A DNA stretch of 64,000 bases from Gammaproteobacteria bacterium (GCA_021647705.1 JAKIUF010000003.1:1-64000), one strand, 5' to 3'; shown: positions 7,197-16,107, counted from the first letter of the stretch. A program made the numbers and translations. The notes: generated from the sequence alone by a model not told the origin.

Positions 7197-7573
7197 AGTG
7201 TGCCCCTTGGGATAAGCTTTCCTATTTTATGAACTGAAGAATATTCACTTGTCATCACCCAGTCCCTTCATCTGTAGCGCGGGTATTCGGTTGACAAGGC
7301 ACAATTACTGCGCGATGCCCTACAAAATGTGTAATTACCCTGCATAGGATGGGACAAAATTTTTCCCACAACCCATACACCTTCTGCATAATCACTTTTG
7401 ATCGAATTATTTTACATGCCTCTGCACTTGGCTCAGCTGGTTCGCTTTTTATCGACATTTGGCGGTTATAACGGGAATTTTCCGCTCAATCTATGGCCTG
7501 ACCTGAGTTAAATGCAGAGGCATGTTATTTTATGTATCACTTACCACAACCCGGGCAATCATTTGCTAGAATC
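7197..7573. other. Intergenic, nothing recognised
   Basis: A minus-strand ORF at 7255-7458 has no recognisable protein features and no ribosome-binding site, so I left it out. The stretch should hold divergent promoters for the outer-membrane protein gene and the lipoprotein gene, but I can mark no clear boxes. A short duplication is visible: the words GCCTCTGCA and ACATGCC near 7415 return around 7510-7523 in inverted order. Confidence 0.4.
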
Positions 7574-7780
7574 ATGGCAATGACTATACAGCGATTATTG
7601 TTTTTCGGGATACTCGTTTTGCTAAGCGCCTGTAGTATCGAGGATTTCAAGCGCGCTGGTTACGATACCCTTCACCAATACCAGTGCAACGAACAAACCG
7701 AAGTGGGAGAGCCCCGTTGTAATCCGAATTACCCTAGCTACGATGAATATCAGGACCAGCTATCGGAAATTCCCGAATAG
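7574..7780 (+). CDS. Small lipoprotein
   Basis: Counted from the ATG at 7574, the 68-residue protein has a hydrophobic signal segment and a lipobox LLSAC, followed by a short acidic mature part with two cysteines. The frame is open from 7532, but that start would put 14 polar residues before the signal peptide, so 7574 (or 7580) is preferred. Function unknown. It lies 17 bp upstream of the hydrolase gene and may be co-transcribed with it. Confidence 0.6.
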   Translation: MAMTIQRLLFFGILVLLSACSIEDFKRAGYDTLHQYQCNEQTEVGEPRCNPNYPSYDEYQDQLSEIPE

Positions 7781-7797
7781 GGTTTGCATCGGCAGCC

Positions 7798-8838
7798 ATG
7801 CTCACGTTGCTTAATCACATTCCCGATGGCCTGCTGGGTTGCACCGCGCAGGAATTGCATCACATCCTGCCCGGCCCTACGCTGATCCAGTTGCCCGGCC
7901 GCCGACCCAAACCACTCTTCGTATCCGTATTATTACACGGCAATGAAACGACCGGGCTCTCGGCTATACAATCCCTGTTAGAAAAATATCAGCGACAAAA
8001 ATTGCCGCGTGAATTGTGCATTTTTATCGGTAACGTCAGCGCAGCGCAACACAATCAGCGCCATCTTTACGGCCAACCAGATTACAATCGTGTCTGGCCC
8101 TGTGGTGGATTTGCTGATGATTGCACAGGTAACACTCCCGAACACCAGATGATGCGCGAGATTGTGGATCTGTTACGCGACCGCGGTGTCTTTGCCAGCA
8201 TCGACATACACAATAACACCGGGCTCAATCCGCACTATGGTTGCATCAACCAGCTCGATGCACGCTTCTTTCACCTCGCCACACAGTTTTCCCGCACGGT
8301 GGTTTATTTCATCCGGCCCAAGGGCGTGCAATCCATGGCCTTCAGCAATATTTGCCCAGCAGTGACCGTGGAATGCGGGAAACCTGGCCAGCCTCATGGC
8401 ACTGCACACGCAGCCAATTTTATTCGCAGCTGCCTGCAATTGTCCGACTTACCCTCACACCCCATTGCTGCACATGACATGGATTTATTTCACACCGTTG
8501 CTACGGTAAACGTACCGGAACATATCAATATTCGTTTTGATGGAAGCAACGAGAGTAAACCCCGGGCAAATGAAATTCGTTTTTTACCCGGACTGGATCA
8601 GCTCAATTTTCACGAACTGGCGGTAGGTATTACCCTGGGTTTTGTTGATCCTCGACAAACAAATATTCCGCTACACGTCATTGATGAACTGGGCAACGAT
8701 GCCACCCGGCGTTTTCTCCGTTTACACAATGGTGAATTGCAAACGGCATGTGAAGTCATGCCCTCCATGTTTACCCTGAACACCGAAGTCATTCGCCAGG
8801 ATTGCCTGGGTTACTTGATGGAGCGCATGGAGTGGTAA
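7798..8838 (+). CDS. M14-type zinc carboxypeptidase / aspartoacylase-like hydrolase
   Basis: This 346-residue protein has the zinc site of the carboxypeptidase A/succinylglutamate desuccinylase superfamily. H47 and E50 lie in HGNET after a strand FVSVLL, the third ligand is H138 in IDIHNN, and a downstream acidic residue in VECG (E192) is a candidate but unproven catalytic Glu. NRVW near residue 97 matches the family's substrate-carboxylate arginine region. There is no signal peptide, so the enzyme is cytoplasmic. It should cleave an amide or peptide bond beside a carboxylate; the substrate is unknown. It follows the lipoprotein gene closely. Confidence 0.8.
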   Translation: MLTLLNHIPDGLLGCTAQELHHILPGPTLIQLPGRRPKPLFVSVLLHGNETTGLSAIQSLLEKYQRQKLPRELCIFIGNVSAAQHNQRHLYGQPDYNRVWPCGGFADDCTGNTPEHQMMREIVDLLRDRGVFASIDIHNNTGLNPHYGCINQLDARFFHLATQFSRTVVYFIRPKGVQSMAFSNICPAVTVECGKPGQPHGTAHAANFIRSCLQLSDLPSHPIAAHDMDLFHTVATVNVPEHINIRFDGSNESKPRANEIRFLPGLDQLNFHELAVGITLGFVDPRQTNIPLHVIDELGNDATRRFLRLHNGELQTACEVMPSMFTLNTEVIRQDCLGYLMERMEW

Positions 8839-8962
8839 CTCATTCAAATAATATTTCCTTGTTCTGCAATCAAATACCTCCCTCACTCGTTATCAGCATT
8901 GAAGTACATTTATTTAACGCACACGTCAGCCAAATTCAGCTGACCCACACAAGGAATATCAC

Positions 8963-9370
8963 ATGACTTTATCTCGCAACATTGCACGCTTACTCCAGGT
9001 TTCTGGTATCAGCCTGTTTTTACTCAGCGCAACCGCTATGGCCGCTAATGATCCTTCCATTAAGGGTGATGTGCGCACAAATGTTCAGCAAGCCATGAAT
9101 GAACTGATTCAGCAACGCACAGTAGGGGGCCATTTTAAATTTTACGATGCCATTACCAATAAGGTACATGACCTGAAACTGGTTGAACTGCATGATGGCA
9201 TTGTCAAAAAAGGTGGCTTTTATGTCAGCTGTGCCGATTTCGTTGATGCCAAAGGCAATGCCATCGATATGGATTTTATGGTTATTCCCAGTGGCAATAA
9301 AATGATCGCGACACAGGCGATCCTGCACAAGATTGATGGCAAAAAACGGAAATATCATCTGGAGAACTGA
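8963..9370 (+). CDS. Small periplasmic protein of unknown function
   Basis: The 135-residue protein has a standard signal peptide (positive start, hydrophobic core, AMA cleavage near residue 27). The mature part is about 108 residues, mixed alpha/beta, with a single Cys. An AAGGAAT ribosome-binding site lies just upstream. I recognise no named family with certainty. Confidence 0.7.
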   Translation: MTLSRNIARLLQVSGISLFLLSATAMAANDPSIKGDVRTNVQQAMNELIQQRTVGGHFKFYDAITNKVHDLKLVELHDGIVKKGGFYVSCADFVDAKGNAIDMDFMVIPSGNKMIATQAILHKIDGKKRKYHLEN

Positions 9371-9464
9371 GACATACTCCGTCACGATAACAATGAGTGG
9401 AAATAGCTATTCTGCGATTTCTGCCAAAAGTCAGGTTTGAGTAATCCATCAAGCCTGGCTCTGT

Positions 9465-10052
9465 TTATTTTATAAACTCTATCAACATCTGATAGTCATT
9501 ATTATCTGCTTTTTGAAGCGCCTGAATGTAAGCCTTACGATGTTCACCCTCCTGACCTGACAAAGTGACTCCCCATTCCACTGCGGGCACTTCGAGCACT
9601 TTTTCCAATATGACATCGGTCATAATACGCCCATGTCTGCCATTGCCATTTGGAAAGGGATGAATCTTTACCAAGCGATGATGAAACCGGGCTGCAAACT
9701 CTTTTCGCTCATAGGTCGCATTTTCAACCCAATATCGTGCGTCATCCAAAAGCTTACGCAATTCAACACCAATAGAGAAAGGGTCAATACCGATATTTTT
9801 TTCTGATTGCCGGAAACTGCCTGCCCAGGTCCATACATCCCCAAACAAATGCTGATGCAAATCTTTCACAAACGCTTCCGTTAAAAAATCCTTATGCTTA
9901 CGCTGGCGAGTCAGCCAGTTATATCCATCCTGGATATTTTGTTGTTCGATCTCATCCAGCTCTTTCCGCATATCAATGTGTGGATATTTCAGCCCTTCCA
10001 TCTCATCAGGGTCAAGCGATGTCGCGCCTTCCGGGTATTCCAGGACTTTCAT
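9465..10052 (-). CDS. Fic-domain protein (mobile mystery protein B type)
   Basis: The 195-residue protein has the Fic signature HPFPNGNGRHGR at about residues 131-142, with catalytic His first and the anion-binding GNGR loop. The usual Asp/Glu of HxFx(D/E)GN is Asn here, as in the mobile mystery protein B family as I recall it. Residues about 60-80 (LHQHLFGDVWTWAG) form the conserved helix before the active site. Fic proteins transfer AMP or other phospho-groups from nucleotides to target proteins. It lies 16 bp after the HTH gene on the same strand, the standard A-B pairing. The frame opens with TTG at 10055; the ATG at 10052 is preferred. Confidence 0.88.
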   Translation of the reverse strand: MKVLEYPEGATSLDPDEMEGLKYPHIDMRKELDEIEQQNIQDGYNWLTRQRKHKDFLTEAFVKDLHQHLFGDVWTWAGSFRQSEKNIGIDPFSIGVELRKLLDDARYWVENATYERKEFAARFHHRLVKIHPFPNGNGRHGRIMTDVILEKVLEVPAVEWGVTLSGQEGEHRKAYIQALQKADNNDYQMLIEFIK

Positions 10053-10068
10053 CAAAAATGACTTTTAT

Positions 10069-10527
10069 TCATGAGTCTTCCCATAAATCGCGAGGCAATT
10101 CGCGCACCAAACGATCAGCTTCTCGCTCAACCTGTTTATCTAAAGCGTCCCTGGATAATTGTTGTGCCTCCAATGTCATTTGCGCATTGGTTTTATCCAC
10201 CAGCTTTTGGGCTTTCAATCTGGCACGCATACGCACCATCTCTTCAACAGGCTTGCGTGGCACCAGGGCATATTGCAAATCACAATCCAGCACCTCGGCC
10301 ACCCGCCGAAGCTGTTTCAGGGTTATGCGATCTTCACACTCCATGCGCTCCATTTGGGAAGCCTGGGATTTACTGACGCCAAGCTGCCGGGCCAATTGAG
10401 GACTGCTCATCCCCAACGCCTTGCGCAGAGTTCGTATCCAGCCTTCTTTTGGTCGATATTGTGCATTAAAATCAATGAGTTGATTCATTTTCGACTGGTA
10501 CTGCTCACGGAGGATATTTTTCATCAT
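10069..10527 (-). CDS. XRE-family regulator, mobile mystery protein A type
   Basis: The 152-residue protein carries an HTH_3 domain at about residues 28-85 (MSSPQLARQLGVSKSQASQ and the following helices) and a long charged helical C-terminus. It is the usual upstream partner of the Fic gene, and the pair is known from integrated and mobile regions as mobile mystery proteins A and B. It probably represses its own promoter through the palindrome at 10540-10580 and may counter the Fic protein. It lacks the S/T-x-x-x-E inhibitory motif expected of classical Fic antitoxins, so direct inhibition is unproven. Confidence 0.85.
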   Translation of the reverse strand: MMKNILREQYQSKMNQLIDFNAQYRPKEGWIRTLRKALGMSSPQLARQLGVSKSQASQMERMECEDRITLKQLRRVAEVLDCDLQYALVPRKPVEEMVRMRARLKAQKLVDKTNAQMTLEAQQLSRDALDKQVEREADRLVRELPRDLWEDS

Positions 10528-10539
10528 AAAATAGCACCC

Positions 10540-10580
10540 TATATATGTGGCTAGTTAATATTAAATACGCCACATATATA
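10540..10580 (-). promoter_or_regulatory. Palindromic operator upstream of the HTH-Fic pair
   Basis: TATATATGTGGC (10540-10551) and GCCACATATATA (10569-10580) are perfect 12-base arms separated by 17 bases, directly upstream of the HTH gene start at 10527. The spacing and AT-rich centre suit a promoter covered by a self-repressing HTH dimer. Inference from position and symmetry. Confidence 0.6.
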
Positions 10581-10987
10581 TAGCTCTTTTTAATTTGTAT
10601 GGCAATATTTATATTGCCTTTTCCTGTCAAGAAAAAGAATACGACCGCAATGCCACTAACTTAAGTCGATTTTCCTGCTTGCTGTAGGTTGGTGGTGAGC
10701 CTGCGAACCCCACACTACCAATTGCGTTATCAATCGCATCATGCACCGGCTGATTAAGTGATTTCTGGATAACAAATCTTGCGCCAATCATCGGACTTGT
10801 CCAACAAGCCAGTTCAGAGCCTGACTCAATCGTCTCTATAAGGCTGAGCATGTTCGATAATCAAAACAGGCTATTTGGGTTTATGTAACTCAGCCAGTAT
10901 TTTGGTCACTTGCCACTTTAACTTGGTAATAAGTTCGATGTTCATAAAGTGGTATTATAATTTCACTGCCTTTGCTTATTAGTTGTT
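10581..10987. repeat. Gene-free stretch with half of a GTAGGTTGG element
   Basis: Positions about 10659-10735 hold AACTTAAGTCGATTTTCCTG, a near copy of the left end of the element at 11724, followed by GTAGGTTGGTGGTGAGCC. The mirrored right half is absent. A minus-strand ORF over it (10627-10851) is just a read-through of this repeat. Nothing else was recognised. Confidence 0.55.
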
Positions 10988-11671
10988 TTACTGTAATTCA
11001 TGACTTAACTCTAATAAGTTTTTATAACAGTTCAAAGCATTTTTATACTTCGCAGTACCTACCAATACACAATCAATACCTGCCGCTGATGCTCCACCAA
11101 GGTCTCGACGAATAGAGTCACCGATCACTAAACATTTTTCCTTTTTTATGCCAAGCTGCTTTAATACAAGCTCGAATGGTTTTGGAGATGGTTTAACCAT
11201 TCCGTGATCTGATGAAAACGATGATGCGGTAAATAATTTATCAATACCCACTTCTTCAAACAAAGTCAGCCATGTTATTTTAGGTGCCCAAATATCAATG
11301 ACAACAGCCAGTATATAGCTCTCACTTAATTTATGGAGTGCCTCGACATACTCCGTGGGAATATATCCAATTTCATGATGAGCAAAGGTTTCAATTATTT
11401 TTAATACTTCTTCTCCAGATAGTTTTTTCTCCACAACTTTATTGATTGCTTCTTCTACCGTTGGGAAGTTATGCCGATAACGTTCGTCAGGGTATCGTTC
11501 ATCTAAATACGCATAAACTGACCTGATATGTTTATTAATTTCGTTTTTTGAAAGAGTTCCACCCATTTTATGGTAGTGCTTGGAAAAATCTTCTGAAGTG
11601 CCGAAATTATCTTCGCCAAACATAAATGTACTATTCATATCCAATAACAATGCTGATTTATTTGAATACAC
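10988..11671 (-). CDS. HAD-superfamily hydrolase
   Basis: The 227-residue protein has the HAD order of motifs: nucleophile D11 in LLLDMNST, a helical cap (about 20-110), motif III lysine in MVKPSPKPF and motif IV GDSIRRDLGGA. The second acidic residue of the usual DxDx(T/V) is N13. Phosphatases normally use Asp there, so substrate class is uncertain. The start is GTG, supported by AAAGGGAG upstream. The gene is isolated between repeat-rich gaps and AT-rich, so it may be an acquired gene. Confidence 0.8.
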   Translation of the reverse strand: MYSNKSALLLDMNSTFMFGEDNFGTSEDFSKHYHKMGGTLSKNEINKHIRSVYAYLDERYPDERYRHNFPTVEEAINKVVEKKLSGEEVLKIIETFAHHEIGYIPTEYVEALHKLSESYILAVVIDIWAPKITWLTLFEEVGIDKLFTASSFSSDHGMVKPSPKPFELVLKQLGIKKEKCLVIGDSIRRDLGGASAAGIDCVLVGTAKYKNALNCYKNLLELSHELQ

Positions 11672-11723
11672 TAAAACTCCCTTTAGTGGCTAACGTTTAG
11701 GTTTTGGGAACGTTAACCAATGT

Positions 11724-11854
11724 CATTAAGTTAAGTCGGATTTTCTGCTTGACGTAGGTTGGTGGTGAGCTTGCGAACCCCAACGTTACCAATAGTGTTG
11801 GAGTTCGCAAGCTCACCACCAACCTACAATACAGTGTTATTTGTTAACTTAATG
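11724..11854. mobile_element. 131-bp MITE-like palindromic element
   Basis: The ends are perfect 11-bp terminal inverted repeats, CATTAAGTTAA (11724-11734) and TTAACTTAATG (11844-11854). Inside, a hairpin with arms of about 30 bp runs from GTAGGTTGGTGGTGAGCTTG (from 11754) to the mirrored CACCAACCTAC (ending 11827). The right terminus TTATTTGTTAACTTAATGGC recurs at 40030-40049 beside a different hairpin. No coding capacity. It fits a miniature element mobilised in trans. Confidence 0.65.
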
Positions 11855-11890
11855 GCGCTGGGACGTTACCCAATATCATCTACCGTCATA

Positions 11891-12658
11891 CTAATAGCGC
11901 AACCAATACCACAACATACCCACCCATTCATGAAAAACCTGGGCAGTGCGATTCAGTGATTTAGCACTGGGTAAAAAATGCCGCAACGTCAAATCATATC
12001 GGCTTTTGCCATCAAACACGGTGGGGGCAGGAACAACGTTAAGGCCAAATTTTTTAAATGATTGCATGCTGCGCTTTATGTGCCGGGCATGGGTGACCAG
12101 ATAAATTGTTTCGATACCTTCGGCTTTTAATATTTTTGCGGAGTATTGCGCGTTTTCGTAAGTGGTGCGGCTTTCCGTTTCAATCCAGCGTACGGGCAGG
12201 GCGTATTCACTTTCAACAAGCTGCTTCATTAGTACCGCTTCAGACGGTGATTCTTCCTTACCCAGTCCACCGGAAATCAGTACGGGTAACAGGGTGCGTC
12301 GCGCTAGCCACACGCCATAACGAATCCGTTCCAGGGCAAAAGCATTAGGGGTGTCATCTGCAAATTCCGGTGCATGGTAACGCCGACCTGCGCCCAGAAT
12401 CACGATGGCTTGCGGTGGTTTGTCACCTGCCAGTAAGGTTTTTTCAGAAAGTGCGGTTTTCGGCTCCAACCCTGATAACAAAAGATTAGCGGTCAATGGC
12501 AGGCTGGCGATATATAACAAACCAAGACCACTTGCGGTCATGTAAAATCCCACCCGCTGATAACGGCGCATGACGACCAGCCCCAGTATTGCGAGAAGAA
12601 TAAACCCACCCGGCGGCCCGATGATTTGTTCCAGTAATGCACCAACGCGAAAACCCAT
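11891..12658 (-). CDS. ElyC/YdcF-family (DUF218) envelope protein
   Basis: The 255-residue protein has two N-terminal hydrophobic segments (about 10-30 and 36-58) and then a DUF218 domain: AIVILGAGRRYHAPEF, LISGGLG, E-x-x-SRTTYENAQYS and YLVTHARHIKRS. This arrangement is that of ElyC, an inner-membrane protein that influences peptidoglycan and surface polysaccharide synthesis, and of its relatives YdcF and SanA. It lies 3 bp downstream of rsmA and is probably the last gene of the surA-pdxA-rsmA transcript. Family confident, exact role not. Confidence 0.85.
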   Translation of the reverse strand: MGFRVGALLEQIIGPPGGFILLAILGLVVMRRYQRVGFYMTASGLGLLYIASLPLTANLLLSGLEPKTALSEKTLLAGDKPPQAIVILGAGRRYHAPEFADDTPNAFALERIRYGVWLARRTLLPVLISGGLGKEESPSEAVLMKQLVESEYALPVRWIETESRTTYENAQYSAKILKAEGIETIYLVTHARHIKRSMQSFKKFGLNVVPAPTVFDGKSRYDLTLRHFLPSAKSLNRTAQVFHEWVGMLWYWLRY

Positions 12659-12661
12659 TCG

Positions 12662-13495
12662 TCAGTCTGCCTTATTTTCTTTTCTCACTGAATTCGCGCT
12701 GACAAAATTGGTTAATGTCGCAAATTCACTCAGGCTCAATGTTTCTGCTCGGCGTTTAGGATCAACACCCTGTGCTTCAATTTGTTCTGCGTTCATCAGT
12801 GGTTTGAGTGTATTGCGCAGGGTTTTGCGCCGCTGGGAAAAAGCCTGGGTAACCAGTTTTTCCAGTAGATTGACATTATCAACATTGACGGGAGGTTCAC
12901 TGTAAGGCACTAAACGCACTACCGCAGAATTCACTTTGGGCGGTGGTGAAAAGGCTTCCGGCGGTACTTGCATTAATGATTCCACCCGGCAGTGATATTG
13001 CATCATCACACTCAGGCGACCGTAGTCTTTGTTGCCGGGTATAGCGGCCAATCTGTCCACCACTTCTTTTTGCAGCATGAAGTGCATGTCCTGAATCTGT
13101 TTGTGCATGGACAGCAAATGAAACATCAGTGGTGTGGAGATGTTGTAGGGCAGGTTGCCAACAATGCGTAACGGGCGACCATTTTCTGCCAGGGTTGTAA
13201 AATCAAACTTCAGCGCATCGGCTTCATGAATGTGCAATTGACCCCGGTCACGACAGTGTTCTTTCAGTTTGGGAATAATATCCCGATCCAGTTCAATCGC
13301 ATCCATGGCATTCACACAGGGCAACAGGGATTCCGTTAACACACCCAGACCAGGGCCGATCTCCACGAGATGATCCTCCCGTTGCGGGCTGATGGCGGCA
13401 ACAATACCTGCCACGACATACGGGTCTGTCAGAAAGTGCTGACCAAAACGTTTACGGGCACGGTGTTTGGGTGCAGCTGCGGGATCTGTATTCAT
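12662..13495 (-). CDS. rsmA: 16S rRNA dimethyltransferase RsmA (KsgA)
   Basis: RsmA dimethylates two adjacent adenines in helix 45 of 16S rRNA with S-adenosylmethionine, a late step of 30S assembly. The 277 residues show RKRFGQHFL at the start, the SAM site VEIGPGLGVLTESLL, and the target-base motif NLPYNIS, followed by the small helical C-terminal domain. The start ATG overlaps the pdxA stop by 4 bp, indicating translational coupling. The surA-pdxA-rsmA order is the classical gammaproteobacterial one. Confidence 0.97.
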   Translation of the reverse strand: MNTDPAAAPKHRARKRFGQHFLTDPYVVAGIVAAISPQREDHLVEIGPGLGVLTESLLPCVNAMDAIELDRDIIPKLKEHCRDRGQLHIHEADALKFDFTTLAENGRPLRIVGNLPYNISTPLMFHLLSMHKQIQDMHFMLQKEVVDRLAAIPGNKDYGRLSVMMQYHCRVESLMQVPPEAFSPPPKVNSAVVRLVPYSEPPVNVDNVNLLEKLVTQAFSQRRKTLRNTLKPLMNAEQIEAQGVDPKRRAETLSLSEFATLTNFVSANSVRKENKAD

Positions 13496-14511
13496 GCGAC
13501 GGATTGTGCCTGTTGGGTTTTCATGTGTCTGACCATTTCGTCTGCCACCGACATCGCATATAACAAACTGTCGGCTCGGGCCTGACCGGTACCTGCCAAT
13601 GCCAGTGCGGTGCCATGATCCACCGAGGTGCGAATAATCGGCAGACCTAAAGTGATATTCACTGCTTTACCAAAACCCATGTGTTTCAATACTGGCAGTC
13701 CCTGGTCGTGATACATGGCTAACACAGCATCGGCCTGTTTTAATGTGCCAGTGGTAAACAGGGTATCTGCTGACAATGGGCCTTGCACGTTAAAACCACG
13801 ATCACGAAAACTTTGTAATACGGGTGTGATAATTTCTATTTCTTCTGTGCCCAGATGACCCTCTTCACCCGCATGGGGATTCAGGCCACACACTAAAATA
13901 CAGGGTTTGTTAATGCCTAACTTGAGGTGTAAGTCCTGCAATAAAATATCAATAACGTGTGAAAGATTTTCATGCGTGATCGCTGCTGATACCTCTTTCA
14001 AAGGAAGATGAGTTGTGGCCAACGCAACCCGCAGACCGTCGGTGGCTAACATCATCACCGGGTGACCTCCCGTTTGTTGCGCCAGATATTCTGTGTGCCC
14101 GGTAAAAGCGATACCGGCTTCATTGATAATGCCTTTATGTATCGGACCAGTGACCAAAGCATCGAATGTACCTTGTTTACAACCATTAATAGCGGCATCA
14201 ATGGTTTTTAAAACCGCTGTTGAATTTCTTTTATTCAGTTGACCGGGTTGCACACTATCGGCCAGCGGGATATCCAGCACAGGCAATATACCCGCACGGT
14301 GGGGTCTTTTGATATGAGCAGTATTTTCCTGAAACGGAATAATCTCCAGCGGCAGATCAAGCTGCTGCGCACGCGCTGCCAGCAGTTTTGCATCTGTAAT
14401 CACAACCATTTCGCAGGAATGATTTTGCTGTGCTATTTGCACGCAAAGATCCGGACCTATACCTGCCGGTTCTCCCGCAGTAATGGCTAAGCGATGAATT
14501 GATTCCGTCAT
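13492..14511 (-). CDS. pdxA: 4-hydroxythreonine-4-phosphate dehydrogenase PdxA
   Basis: PdxA oxidises 4-phosphohydroxy-L-threonine with NAD+ in the DXP-dependent synthesis of pyridoxal phosphate. Family hallmarks are visible: ITAGEPAGIGPDL at the start, GHTEYLA, NPHAGE (metal and substrate His) and YHDQGLPVLK. The frame is open to 14532. An ATG at 14529 would overlap the surA stop by one base, and the ATG at 14511 gives the normal family N-terminus and is preferred. It is coupled to rsmA downstream. Confidence 0.95.
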   Translation of the reverse strand: MTESIHRLAITAGEPAGIGPDLCVQIAQQNHSCEMVVITDAKLLAARAQQLDLPLEIIPFQENTAHIKRPHRAGILPVLDIPLADSVQPGQLNKRNSTAVLKTIDAAINGCKQGTFDALVTGPIHKGIINEAGIAFTGHTEYLAQQTGGHPVMMLATDGLRVALATTHLPLKEVSAAITHENLSHVIDILLQDLHLKLGINKPCILVCGLNPHAGEEGHLGTEEIEIITPVLQSFRDRGFNVQGPLSADTLFTTGTLKQADAVLAMYHDQGLPVLKHMGFGKAVNITLGLPIIRTSVDHGTALALAGTGQARADSLLYAMSVADEMVRHMKTQQAQSVA

Positions 14512-14528
14512 AAAAATATCATCAATCA

Positions 14529-15833
14529 TCAAAGCCGGTTTTGAACAAAGGCCTCGTCACGAATGCGCCGCACCCAGGCTTGCATGGCAGGGTCCAGTTT
14601 GCGCTCACGAATGGCATCACTGGCATTTTTATTTTGCACCTGTTCTGTAACATCCTGATTGCGACGTTCCAGCACCTGAATGACGTGCCAACCAAAACGA
14701 CTACGAACTGGCTCACTCAATTCATCAATAGCCAGTGCATTCATACCTTGTTCAAAACTCGGCACCATTTCGCCTGGATTGACCCAGCCCAACTCACCGC
14801 CTTCGGCTCCCGAGCCCGGATCATCCGAATGTGCTTTGGCCAGTGCGGCAAAATCTTCACCGGCAATAATACGTTCACGAATTTTTTCCAGCCTTGCGCG
14901 GGCATCATCACTGTCGGCTTCATCGAAGGGTTTAATCAGAATATGTCGGGCATGTGTCTGGGTGACCACATGCTGTGGCTGGTTGTCACGGATGTCGAGC
15001 ATTTTGATAATATGAAACCCACTGGGGCTGCGCAGAGCTTCACTGACATTATTCACATCCTGTTGTAACACCCAATCTGCAAACAAGCTGGGCAGGGCGT
15101 CGGCACGACGCCAACCAAGGTCACCACCTTCCAATGCCTGTTGACCATCGGACAGTGAAATTGCCGTTTGTGTGAAATCGGCACCGGCACGTAGATCCTG
15201 CACAATTTTTTCTGCTTTGGCGCGCGCGCTTTTTATTTCCTGTGCGCTGGCGGCTTCGGGTACGGATATCAAAATATGGCCCAGATGATATTCTTTGTCT
15301 TTACCACCACGTAATTTCTGATTATTGATAAAGTTGTCTATTTCCTGTTGGGTAACCACGATGCGACTACGCACCTGACGTTGTTGCAGACGGTTGACGG
15401 TAATTTCATCACGCATGTTTTCGCGGAAACTTTCAAAATTAATACCTTCATTTTGCAGGGCGCTGCGAAACTGTGACAGATTCATGCGGTTCTGTGCGGC
15501 GATATTTTCCAGCGTGCGATTGAGCATATCGTCATCCACCCGAATGCTGGCGCGCTTAGCCATTTGTAATTGAATACGGCGCAGGATCATACGATCCAGC
15601 AGTTGTTTTTCCAGCACGGCGTCACTGGGTAATCGTGTATTTTGCTGGCTCAGCTGTTTTTTGATCAGCCCCATTTCTGCCTTCAATTCCAGTGCGGTAA
15701 TCACTTCGTCGTTAACCACGGCGACAATGCGGTCCAGCGGGTTTTCCACCTCCACTTTTGCCTGCACCACTGATGTCATCAGTAAGCTACCTGCCAGGGT
15801 TATCCAAAAAAGTCTTTTTGTTATGCCATTCAT
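14529..15833 (-). CDS. surA: Periplasmic chaperone / peptidyl-prolyl isomerase SurA
   Basis: SurA escorts unfolded outer-membrane proteins to the BAM complex. The 434 residues have a signal peptide (cleavage near VQA-KV), the N-terminal chaperone helices, and two parvulin domains beginning near residues 180 and 290 (repeated HILI and GGDLGW/GGELGW motifs), then a short C-terminal helix. It lies downstream of lptD, whose product is a known SurA client, and one base overlaps pdxA. A spacer with a long palindromic repeat separates it from lptD, so it may have its own promoter near 15850-15960. Confidence 0.96.
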   Translation of the reverse strand: MNGITKRLFWITLAGSLLMTSVVQAKVEVENPLDRIVAVVNDEVITALELKAEMGLIKKQLSQQNTRLPSDAVLEKQLLDRMILRRIQLQMAKRASIRVDDDMLNRTLENIAAQNRMNLSQFRSALQNEGINFESFRENMRDEITVNRLQQRQVRSRIVVTQQEIDNFINNQKLRGGKDKEYHLGHILISVPEAASAQEIKSARAKAEKIVQDLRAGADFTQTAISLSDGQQALEGGDLGWRRADALPSLFADWVLQQDVNNVSEALRSPSGFHIIKMLDIRDNQPQHVVTQTHARHILIKPFDEADSDDARARLEKIRERIIAGEDFAALAKAHSDDPGSGAEGGELGWVNPGEMVPSFEQGMNALAIDELSEPVRSRFGWHVIQVLERRNQDVTEQVQNKNASDAIRERKLDPAMQAWVRRIRDEAFVQNRL

Positions 15834-15970
15834 ACTTGTTTTCTCTTTTTCACTTATTGCTTATAACGCTTGTAATGTGAATTAAGCGCTAAAAATATTC
15901 AAACGAATAAAATCATTGATTTACATTCAGCGGAACAAACTGTTCCCGGGCCACGAATCACAGAATCATA

Positions 15971-16081
15971 AAATCTAACGCAAAGGCGCGGAGATGCAGA
16001 GAGCGCAAAGGATGAGAGAATAACAGGCAAAGGATATCTCTTTGCGTTCTCTGCATCTCCGCGCCTTTGCGTTGGGTTTTC
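15971..16081. repeat. Full-length copy of the NACGCAAAGGCGCGGAG palindromic family
   Basis: AAATCTAACGCAAAGGCGCG and CGCGCCTTTGCGTTGGGTTT face each other with GATGCAGAG/CTCTGCATC continuing inward, giving a hairpin with arms of about 40 bp. It sits between lptD and surA. This is the most symmetrical copy in the window. Confidence 0.75.
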
Positions 16082-16107
16082 ATTACCCCAACCTGCCAAG
16101 CTTATTT

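Noticed and set aside
7255-7458. 67-codon minus-strand ORF
   Set aside because: No start signal, no protein features; simple spacer.
10627-10851. 74-codon minus-strand ORF
   Set aside because: Translation of a half-copy of the GTAGGTTGGTGG repeat.
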